Shown here one piece after another: positions 9,708-16,673 of a stretch of DNA of 59,862 nt. The notes beneath the pieces are model-generated. The model worked only from the letters and a program-made list of their open reading frames with translations. It was not told the DNA's origin and ran no database searches. Both the position numbers and the translations under genes were made by a program. Source of the DNA: Myxococcales bacterium (GTDB lineage: Bacteria; Myxococcota_A; UBA9160; UBA4427); the NCBI GenBank assembly GCA_012960035.1, contig DUBZ01000133.1, forward strand, positions 1 through 59,862, written 5' to 3'. How positions within the stretch are numbered: the stretch's first letter is position 1; the number at the start of each line of letters is the position of its first letter.

Positions 9708-10544
9708 TCAACGCGGCGTCGCACGCAGAGCGATCATATATCCGTCTTCGAGCTTCTGAAGGTCGCTGCGATAAATCCGTCGCAAAGAATCCAGCAGATC
9801 TCCGGTTCGAATGAGCTGTCGACAAAGATCGCGCAGCCGTGGCTCGCCGCGCTCGCGAACCAGGTAATTGATAAAACCGTAGGACTCTAGATACGCCACC
9901 CCCGCCGCATTGGGGCCAAGGGAAGCGAGGTTGGTGCCGCTGAGTTCCGACAACGAAAACAACTGCCCCTCCCGCGCTCTACTGGCCAGCGCCTGCTTTT
10001 GGCGTTCGGACAATTTGTGTTGGCCCGTCGCACTCGCCTCGAACCATTCCGCGATGCCTTCGTTGAACCAGGCAGGTAGTGCGGTATTGGGGAGTTCGGC
10101 GTCGAAGGCGGCATGAACCAGTTCGTGATAGAGCACGCGAACCAGCCGGTCGGTCACGGCCGTGTCGCCTCGGATGTGAATCGTACCGCCATAAAAGCCC
10201 GCGGCGGGGAAGCGGAACAAGCCTGCAAACCGTCGATCGAAAATATTTGGATCGTGAATCGTAACGATGATATTTTTTCGCGGGCGCATGCCCAATGAAG
10301 ATTCAAGGTTTCGATACCCGCCTTCGAGGACATCGAGCACCTGGAGTTCGAATCGCCGCGAACCGTAAAAGCCCGAGGTTCGATCGATGTCCACGTCTTG
10401 GTAGAGCGTAAAGTGTGAAGACCGGCGCTCGTCGTATTCGCCATCGGCCCCGCGATCCGCAGTCGCGATCGATGCACCCAAGATCGCGATCCATAGCAAC
10501 ACCCACGCGGAGCAAGACTGATATGTCATTGTTGTTGCCCGCAT
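9708..10544 (-). CDS. Secreted peptidase-MA-like zinc metalloprotease
   Basis: An exported gluzincin-type metallopeptidase. A signal peptide (CSAWVLLWIAILGASIATA) precedes a 250-residue domain. The active-site helix is VLYHELVHAAF, with the HExxH zinc ligands and catalytic Glu. About 25 residues on comes WFNEGIAEWFE, which supplies the third ligand, the spacing seen in the peptidase MA family. The N-terminal half has a flap-like segment, PAAGFYGGTIHI. AGGAG lies 11 bp before ATG 10544. The substrate is unknown. The neighbouring barrel protein and the adjacent small secreted protein suggest an envelope role. Confidence 0.82.
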   Translation of the reverse strand: MRATTMTYQSCSAWVLLWIAILGASIATADRGADGEYDERRSSHFTLYQDVDIDRTSGFYGSRRFELQVLDVLEGGYRNLESSLGMRPRKNIIVTIHDPNIFDRRFAGLFRFPAAGFYGGTIHIRGDTAVTDRLVRVLYHELVHAAFDAELPNTALPAWFNEGIAEWFEASATGQHKLSERQKQALASRAREGQLFSLSELSGTNLASLGPNAAGVAYLESYGFINYLVRERGEPRLRDLCRQLIRTGDLLDSLRRIYRSDLQKLEDGYMIALRATPR

Positions 10545-10742
10545 CCGAATCCCAGCTCCTACACCGCTCGCCGCATGTTCCGAAGTCCAACCAAATTGGA
10601 GCCACGTCGACGAATTCGCAAGTATCGCACGTCGTCGAGCGCACCGCAGACCGCGAGACGCAACTCCGACCTTACGAATGACTCACACGAAATGGACGGT
10701 ACGAAACTGAATGGGGTTCCGCGGCACGAAGACCCGCGCCCG

Positions 10743-11072
10743 CTACATCGCACCCATCGTGAAGAAGCTAACTGCAGCTTGCGCTGCCATCTTCGCGAGT
10801 TGCTTCATTTTTTCAAGCGCCTGAGCGCGAGCGCTCGGCGAATAGAGATCGGGGCAGAGCTTCATGCGCCGCTGATCGAGACGATCGATTTGCGCTTGGG
10901 TCGCGCGCGCCCACATCGCATTCCCCCGGCTCTGCGCTCTCGCAACAGTGTGGGAATGGGTCTCGATCTGCTTGGTCAACTGTCTGCATTGGCCGCGGTT
11001 CGGCTTTTGAACCGCCGTTGCCGGGCCGGCCATCAAAAGCGCGAGTGCGAACGCAATCACAATAAAACGCAT
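10743..11072 (-). CDS. Small secreted protein of unknown function
   Basis: A 109-residue protein with a clear signal peptide (MRFIVIAFALALLMAGPATA) and a ribosome site (GGGGAGGGG) upstream of ATG 11072. I therefore reject the longer frame starting at 11135. The mature part has two cysteines (GQCRQLTKQIETH and MKLCPDLY), is rich in Gln, Arg and Ala with a helical pattern, and ends in a short hydrophobic tail. I do not recognise the family. It stands alone, with about 200 bp on either side. Confidence 0.7.
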   Translation of the reverse strand: MRFIVIAFALALLMAGPATAVQKPNRGQCRQLTKQIETHSHTVARAQSRGNAMWARATQAQIDRLDQRRMKLCPDLYSPSARAQALEKMKQLAKMAAQAAVSFFTMGAM

Positions 11073-11307
11073 AAGTGTCCCCTCCCCTCGACGCTCAGTT
11101 GGAGTCCTCACTTCATCGACCACTTCAGCGCGCAAGTAAAGCCTTCATCCGCGACGCGGAGACACCGCACACGATTGCGTTCGTTGTGAAATTCAGATGC
11201 ACGCTGGCGGCAGCCGAACGCCGCCCCCGCGCGGCACGCCTCTCACGTTCCATCTACATATAGAAGTCGTGATGGGCCTCGAAGCCGTCGAGAACAACCC
11301 CGTGGGG

Positions 11308-12861
11308 TCAGAGGGCGTCGATGATCTGTTGGCTCGCACGATGCGCAAGGGCCATCCCGGTAAACATCGGGTTGACCGACGGACAGCGAGGGAAGATCCC
11401 GGTGTCGGTGATGTAGAGATTGTCAAAGTCGTGACATCGCCCGAACTCGTTCACCACCCCCATGCTCGCGTCGCCGTGCATCCGTGTCGTGCAGAAGGCG
11501 TGGTTGCCAGCGCTCACGAGGTCTCGCGCTCGGATGGGGTGACTTTGAAAGACCCGTGCCTCGTCGAGGGAATACATTTCTGCGGGCAAGCCGATCACGC
11601 CTGGAATGATCTTGCGTGCACCGGCGGCAAACAGAATTTCCGCGATCACCCACAGCGCGTGGGTAAGAATCTTGACGTCTTCGGGATGCAGGTTCCAATG
11701 CAGGTTTGGATCAAGGCCCCGGCGTCGCGGACGTACGGTTCCGACTGACCGATGGGTGCTCCCGATCGCGTCCCAATTGGCGAGGTATGGAAGGTCCGCA
11801 AAGCGTTCGAGCAATGCTTTGCCAAAGCCTGGCATTCGCACCGCCGCAACCGCGGGCGGTGCCCAGAGCGATTCGAGCTTGAACCCATCCTTCAAGAACT
11901 CCAGGGATTGATAGCCCTGGGTCGCGCCGAACTGCGGGTTCACGATGTCGGGAAAGATCCCGGCGATCGCGACCCCGGGATGAAATTGCAAGTTGTTGCC
12001 GACTTGCCCCGACTTGTTTGCCATGTCGTCGCTTCGCTGAAGCAAGATGGGTGTCGCCATACAGCCCGCAGCCAGTACGACGACTTTGCCCTTCACCCGA
12101 AAGCGATGGCTCGTAGCGCCCGTAAAGGGTTCGACGACCTGTCCCTCAATCCCCGTCGCGCGGCGTCCATCCGAAAGAACACCTTGCACCTGCACCGACG
12201 TTAAGACCTTGGCACCGTGACGCATGGCTTCGGGGATGTAGCTGATATCCATACTCTGCTTTGCGCGCGCGCGGCAACCCGTGAAGCATTCCCCCGACCC
12301 ACGACAGCCACGGACGTTGCGGGCGATTGGCTCGCTTGAGTATCCGAGCGCATCGCAGCCTTCTTTCATCAGCAAGTTGCGGCGGCCTTGAACGTCGTCC
12401 GGAGTCGGTGCGATCCCGAGAAAGTCCGCCACCGCGTCGAAGTGCGGATCCAGTGACTCTCGGGTTGTGTGTTCGAGATCGAATCGATTCGACCATTCTT
12501 CGAACACAAACTCCGGCGGTCGAACGCAGATCGCGGAGTTCACGAGGGAGCCTCCTCCCAGTGCGATCGCTTGCATGGTGGGCAAGATGGTTCCGGATGT
12601 ACTTCGAAGCCCGCCTTCGCGCAGGGTCCGCGCCATCGAAAGACTGCCTTCGAACTCGAAGTCGCGCGGGGTAAACGGCGGCCCTTCTTCGAGCAGTACG
12701 ACACTGTGCCCCGCTTCCGCAAGGCTGTGGGCAACCACGGCACCACAAGGTCCCGAACCGACGACGACGGCATCGGCCTCGAGCTCGAAGTCGGCGTCAT
12801 AGTCGGTGAAGACCCGCAGACATTCGGGTGCAATTCCTACGGTGCGTGCCGAAACGCTCAT
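11308..12861 (-). CDS. GMC-family FAD-dependent oxidoreductase
   Basis: A glucose-methanol-choline family flavoprotein of 517 residues that should oxidise an alcohol, sterol or sugar. Residues 30-60 carry the FAD-binding Rossmann motif VVVGSGPCGAVVAHSLAEAG followed by LLEEG. The second GMC signature region (LGGGSLVNSAICVRPP) and the C-terminal block (HGDASMGVVNEFGR, then NLYITDTGIFPRCPSVNP) are complete, including the active-site His. A Cys-rich stretch CRGSGECFTGCRARAKQS is typical of the fatty-alcohol/cholesterol-oxidase-like branch. The start codon overlaps the stop of the upstream small-subunit gene (ATGA), implying translational coupling and a two-subunit enzyme. The substrate is not predictable. 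Confidence 0.88.
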   Translation of the reverse strand: MSVSARTVGIAPECLRVFTDYDADFELEADAVVVGSGPCGAVVAHSLAEAGHSVVLLEEGPPFTPRDFEFEGSLSMARTLREGGLRSTSGTILPTMQAIALGGGSLVNSAICVRPPEFVFEEWSNRFDLEHTTRESLDPHFDAVADFLGIAPTPDDVQGRRNLLMKEGCDALGYSSEPIARNVRGCRGSGECFTGCRARAKQSMDISYIPEAMRHGAKVLTSVQVQGVLSDGRRATGIEGQVVEPFTGATSHRFRVKGKVVVLAAGCMATPILLQRSDDMANKSGQVGNNLQFHPGVAIAGIFPDIVNPQFGATQGYQSLEFLKDGFKLESLWAPPAVAAVRMPGFGKALLERFADLPYLANWDAIGSTHRSVGTVRPRRRGLDPNLHWNLHPEDVKILTHALWVIAEILFAAGARKIIPGVIGLPAEMYSLDEARVFQSHPIRARDLVSAGNHAFCTTRMHGDASMGVVNEFGRCHDFDNLYITDTGIFPRCPSVNPMFTGMALAHRASQQIIDAL

Positions 12862-13562
12862 CGCCCACCCTCGGCCGCAGCACGTCCGTCCAACATCGAA
12901 CTTTCGAGATATTCGGGAGCGAGTGGGCCGTCGAGATCAATTGGCGTGCCGTTACTCGGCGGTGTGAGATCCGCTTCGGTGAAGAGAATCTCGCTGCGGT
13001 GACCACCGACAGGCGGGTAGAGCAAGTCGGCTTCACAAACCGGCGTATCCATATCGTATGGAGCGACGTTCAGATGCCGCGCGACGATGGGGTGCCCGAG
13101 ATAGCCCATCGTCAGCACGGCGCGCAGCGCGGTAAAAACCAGCTGGCGCGCAAAGCTTGGGCTCTGGGACCAACCCTGCATGACGAGTTCACGCTGTTCG
13201 ATTTTGAGCGCAGAGAACCGCCGAAAGCCGCTGATACCAGACGCCGGCAAAAAGAGCGTGACGTGCTCGAACAACATAAACAACGCGCGAATCTGCAAAC
13301 GCACCCTCGGTTCTAGAGCCGAAAGAAAGCGGTCCGCGTAGTTTGGGATGTCGGCTTCGAGTCCGGAAAACGGAATCGCACCATCCGCAGGGAACAACAC
13401 CTCGGCCGTGGCGTTGAGAAACGCAACCTCTCGGCGCGCGAGGACGTTGTATTGCCTTCGCGGCTTCGGGTAGCCCAGCAGAGCCCGATAAAAGACGACG
13501 AAGATGAGCGCAGTAATGATGAGCCATGAAATCACGCTGCGATGATAACGACTCCGAAGCAA
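12858..13562 (-). CDS. Membrane-anchored small subunit, gluconate 2-dehydrogenase subunit 3-like
   Basis: A 234-residue protein with one N-terminal transmembrane helix (SWLIITALIFVVFYRALLG) followed by a helical domain. LARREVAFLNATAEVLFP and the later FRRFSALKIEQRELVMQGW resemble gluconate 2-dehydrogenase subunit 3, which partners GMC-type flavoproteins in the membrane or periplasm. It overlaps the GMC gene by 4 bp, which supports a partnership. The start is uncertain: TTG 13562 or GTG 13535, neither with a strong ribosome site. No Tat motif is seen. The role would be to anchor the dehydrogenase or help pass electrons to the respiratory chain. Confidence 0.7.
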   Translation of the reverse strand: MLRSRYHRSVISWLIITALIFVVFYRALLGYPKPRRQYNVLARREVAFLNATAEVLFPADGAIPFSGLEADIPNYADRFLSALEPRVRLQIRALFMLFEHVTLFLPASGISGFRRFSALKIEQRELVMQGWSQSPSFARQLVFTALRAVLTMGYLGHPIVARHLNVAPYDMDTPVCEADLLYPPVGGHRSEILFTEADLTPPSNGTPIDLDGPLAPEYLESSMLDGRAAAEGGR

Positions 13563-13623
13563 TCGTCAGTGGGCCAAGCAGCATCAACGCCCTACTGCAT
13601 CCGTACCGACTCGATACGAGACG

Positions 13624-13959
13624 CTATTCGCTCACCGAAAGCCCGTGCACCCATGCGTCAGTTCGGTTTTCGCAATCCTGCAGTGTCGGAACATCGATCC
13701 CCAGATCTGCCAGCATCCGATCAACACCATCAACGTCAGCTCACTGGAAAAATTGCGTGAGTTCGAGCAATCGCCCGAGCACGCGATCTCGCCCCATGGC
13801 CATAAACGCATTCACGATTACGCGAAGGGACGCAGCACTTTGTTCAAAAAGTACTGCGCTCTTCGCTTCTGCAGAACCAAGAAACAACAGCTCGTAGGCG
13901 ACTAGGTTTTTATCGCGATCCAGGATCGGCTGTCGTCCAACGAAAATGGGTGAATCCAA
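13624..13959 (-). pseudogene. Remnant of an EAL/HDOD (YuxH-like) signalling protein, internally deleted
   Basis: The first 55 codons give FVGRQPILDRDKNLVAYELL and then VIVNAFMAMGRDRVLG, the opening of EAL-HDOD cyclic-di-GMP signalling proteins (normally about 400 residues). The next codons jump straight to what looks like the family's C-terminal helix: RLLELTQFF, a TGA at 13741-13743, then in the same frame DVDGVDRMLADLGIDVP to a TAG at 13624. About 300 residues, covering the rest of the EAL domain and the HDOD domain, are missing. The TGA may be a mutated TGG (Trp). It starts with TTG and has no obvious ribosome site. It cannot make a functional phosphodiesterase. Confidence 0.75.
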
Positions 13960-14232
13960 TTCCGTGCAGCATCCTAAATAAAGCTTGAGTGGTCTGTTCC
14001 GAACAATCGGTCTAATTCGACTGCAGCTACAGCAAGTTCAGTGGCAGAAGAAGCCGTTGCACATTGCTGATAGTCGAGTTGCGCATGCCAAAGACAACCC
14101 CCCGGGCGCTCGGGTGATTTCCCGACTGCGACAGCCAACCTCTTCTAATCGGCTTCAGTTGGATTCCCGCTACACCGATTACTTGATCACCAGATCGCAA
14201 TGGATTTGGAATCACCCTACAGGGGAAAGTGC

Positions 14233-14562
14233 ATGCTCAATCGAATTCGCCAAACCACTGCAGCCTTCTGTCTCGTCGCTTTGGTGGCGGGGGTTACCCT
14301 CCCGCTGTCTGCAAGCGCGAACGATAGCTTCATCAACTCTTCCGGCTCGGAAGCCAACAAAACGACATCGCCAGTGATGCTCGACTTGTTGCTACTGCGC
14401 CCGGTCGGCCTGGTTTCCCTGGCCGTTAGCACGGTTCTCTTCGTGGTTCCGGTTCTTCCGCTCACGTTGATCACGCGACCGGCTGAGATCGGAAAGCCTT
14501 TCGAGTCCATGGTGCTCGAGCCGGCTCGCTTTGTCTGGGCGGATCCACTCGGAAGCCACTAG
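14233..14562 (+). CDS. Small exported membrane protein of unknown function
   Basis: A 109-residue protein starting at ATG 14233 after AGGGGAAAG. A signal peptide (TTAAFCLVALVAGVTLPLSASA) is followed by a short Ser/Asn linker, then a conserved-looking hydrophobic block LLLLRPVGLVSLAVSTVLFV and the ending MVLEPARFVWADPLG. This layout (D-x-LLLRPxGL, one transmembrane hairpin, EPAR at the end) matches a small uncharacterised family often mislabelled as a multidrug transporter. No function can be assigned. It is transcribed away from its minus-strand neighbours. Confidence 0.7.
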   Translation: MLNRIRQTTAAFCLVALVAGVTLPLSASANDSFINSSGSEANKTTSPVMLDLLLLRPVGLVSLAVSTVLFVVPVLPLTLITRPAEIGKPFESMVLEPARFVWADPLGSH

Positions 14563-14678
14563 ACCAAGGGTCGTGCGGGGTCTCTCGTAAAGCCAATGCT
14601 TAGTAGCCGTGTCGCTCTAGTTCGCGACGCGGCTCCTTGCGTTTGGGACGACTTGTATGGGACCGTCGACTGCGCCGT

Positions 14679-15848
14679 CTACGAATTGAGTTCGCCGCTC
14701 GACGAAGAACGCTGCTGTGCCAGCCTGTCGAGGCTCTTCTCAGCGTGATCGAATGCAGTGAGTTCGCTCGGCACGATGAATTCGCTCATCACCGAATACG
14801 CGACCCCAGGCGTAAGCGAGACCAAGGCCGCAGCACGGAAGGTGTTCTGAAGAAATCGTCTCCGGTTGACTTTTTCGGTTCGGCCCGCAGCGGCCGCGGC
14901 CACGGCGCACGCCATACCGACGCCGGACATCACCCGGCTCCCGGCGCGCCGCCGCTCCGCTTCTTCCCTGCCTTCGGAAAGTAGTCGCGAGGCCAACTCG
15001 ACTACGCTTTGGTTTAGCGCGTACCTAAAATCCGCGTGCACGGGGAGCGTTTCGATCGTGGCCATCAAGCCAGCGTGATTCGAATACGAAGCGGGCTGGC
15101 CACCGATCGTGAACACACCGTCGAAGACTCGATCAAACGACCGTGCTTGAAGCCCCGAAGTCTGGCCATCGCGCATGAACACGTAATCGATACGTCGCCC
15201 GGTTGCGACTGATATTGGCTTCCGTGCCCGATACGGATTGCTGTACATCACGGTCTCACATCGATGGTCCATCTCGACGGCACAGTCCCGCATGCCCGTA
15301 AGGCCGGTGAGCACGCGGTACTCCGGGTCTTCATCCAACATATTGAAGTCGCCCATCATCACAACAGGCTCGTCATACGCGAGTTGAATGATCTGACCGA
15401 TCCGGTGTGGGGCAAACTGGTGCGATACGCGATTGCTGTAGCGCGCATGAAGATGCGTATTGAGAACGGCGAACGGCCCATCCGGGCCCTGGATGCGCAC
15501 ACGCACAAAGCCCTTCCCACTGAGGAACTCGCCGTTGTCGAGTTGCTCGGGATAGCCACTAAGGCCAAATGACTCAAAGTGACTTTCGATGATCGGGAGT
15601 CGCGACATCATGAGGAGGCCGCCGCCACCAATCGCGTCGTCCCGATACCAGTTGTGGGCGTATCCAGCGCTTTGACCTTTGCGCAGCAAAGCGTCCCGCG
15701 CGCTAGACATCCAGACTTCCTGGAAACAAACCACGTCAGCGGAAAGTTCCGAAAGGCGGTCTCCGATCGCGGCCATTCGCGGAAGAACGTCCGGGGCAAA
15801 CGGCTCTGGGAGAGCCCATACATTAAGTGTTACAACTTGGATTCGCAT
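14679..15848 (-). CDS. Neutral sphingomyelinase-like endonuclease/exonuclease/phosphatase family protein
   Basis: A Mg-dependent phosphodiesterase of the EEP superfamily, closest in layout to neutral sphingomyelinases. Conserved pieces are VVTLNVWALP (metal-side Asn), DVVCFQEVW (metal Glu), FAVLNTHLHA (catalytic His region), MMGDFNMLDEDPEY (Asp/Asn) and the final SNHAGLMATI (Asp replaced by Asn in the usual SDH). After the catalytic domain (about 1-275) it continues with an Arg/Glu-rich helix and two hydrophobic segments near 305-320 and 340-360. Between them lies NRRRFLQNTFR, which looks like a twin-arginine motif. There is no N-terminal signal peptide. The substrate could be a phospholipid or other phosphodiester. 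Confidence 0.8.
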   Translation of the reverse strand: MRIQVVTLNVWALPEPFAPDVLPRMAAIGDRLSELSADVVCFQEVWMSSARDALLRKGQSAGYAHNWYRDDAIGGGGLLMMSRLPIIESHFESFGLSGYPEQLDNGEFLSGKGFVRVRIQGPDGPFAVLNTHLHARYSNRVSHQFAPHRIGQIIQLAYDEPVVMMGDFNMLDEDPEYRVLTGLTGMRDCAVEMDHRCETVMYSNPYRARKPISVATGRRIDYVFMRDGQTSGLQARSFDRVFDGVFTIGGQPASYSNHAGLMATIETLPVHADFRYALNQSVVELASRLLSEGREEAERRRAGSRVMSGVGMACAVAAAAAGRTEKVNRRRFLQNTFRAAALVSLTPGVAYSVMSEFIVPSELTAFDHAEKSLDRLAQQRSSSSGELNS

Positions 15849-16253
15849 CGCTAACCCACCGCGATTACGGGCGATCCTTTTCCACCCACGTCGCCCCGGA
15901 CAGTTTTTTCACCGACCCTCGGCTTATTGCCACTTGGGACACGCTTGATACAGATGCAATACACCTGCCATCGTGAGACACCGCGAATGCCATCCAGGAT
16001 CATGAATCGCTACGCACGGTTGGGTCGTGACGTGCGAGGCTCTTGCCGGTGGCAACGCAGAGCGGAGTGCGTAAACTCCTGTCTCGTTATCCCAAATTGA
16101 ACACCTGAGTTGCGTACGAATACAAAGTTTGAGCATTTCGCTTTGCGGCGCCCTCGCAGGACCACGGCACGCGCATCCACTTCCTTCGTTCATACGTAAC
16201 TTCAATCACGCATCGCTATCGTACATCACGATCGAAATCGAAAGGATCGACCC
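15849..16253. other. Intergenic region, no gene recognised
   Basis: About 400 bp between divergently transcribed genes. A 93-codon minus-strand frame (15924-16205) has no ribosome site, no family resemblance and unusual composition, so I do not call it. No RNA, terminator or repeat was seen. It must contain the promoters of both flanking genes. Confidence 0.5.
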
Positions 16254-16649
16254 ATGTCGTCGGAACAACCCAACCTCGTTGCAGAGATGCAGCCGGACAT
16301 TGAAAACCTCTACCGCGAAGAATCCTACACTGACCTTCGCATCGCACAGATCCGAAAGCTCACACCGGTCAAAATGGACGGGACGCAGGACGAAGAACGC
16401 ACGCTTATCTTTATTGGCGAAACGCAACTCATGAGCGCCCGAGGTCCGCTGCCGATCCATACACCGATCGAAGCAACCAGCCTCGAAGAAGCTTTTCAAA
16501 AATTCCCCGAAGCGATCAATGCCGCGGTGGAAAAGATGATCGAAGAAGCGAAAGAGATGCAGCGACAAGAAGCTTCGCGCATCGTTGTCCCTGGCCAAGG
16601 CGGACAAGGCATGGGGGGCAGCGGAATCATCGGTCCGTCGGGTCGCTAA
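16254..16649 (+). CDS. Conserved hypothetical cytoplasmic protein
   Basis: A 131-residue soluble protein with a good ribosome site (AAAGGA, 9 bp from ATG 16254). It has an alpha/beta N-terminal half (ESYTDLRIAQIRKLTPV, then a beta-rich TLIFIGETQLMS) and an acidic helical second half (EEAFQKFPEAINAAVEKM). A Gly-rich tail (GQGGQGMGGSG) is probably disordered. No signal peptide, membrane segment or catalytic motif. I do not recognise the family. It converges with the rhomboid gene, 24 bp away. Confidence 0.75.
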   Translation: MSSEQPNLVAEMQPDIENLYREESYTDLRIAQIRKLTPVKMDGTQDEERTLIFIGETQLMSARGPLPIHTPIEATSLEEAFQKFPEAINAAVEKMIEEAKEMQRQEASRIVVPGQGGQGMGGSGIIGPSGR

Positions 16650-16673
16650 CGCGAACCCCGTCGGCGTTCGGTT

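Noticed and set aside
11136..11307. Possible terminator or small gene after the GMC gene.
   Set aside because: No stem followed by a T-run, and the short frames are antisense shadows.
15924..16205. A 93-codon minus-strand frame in an intergenic gap.
   Set aside because: No ribosome site or family similarity, and a Cys/Trp-rich composition unlike neighbouring genes.
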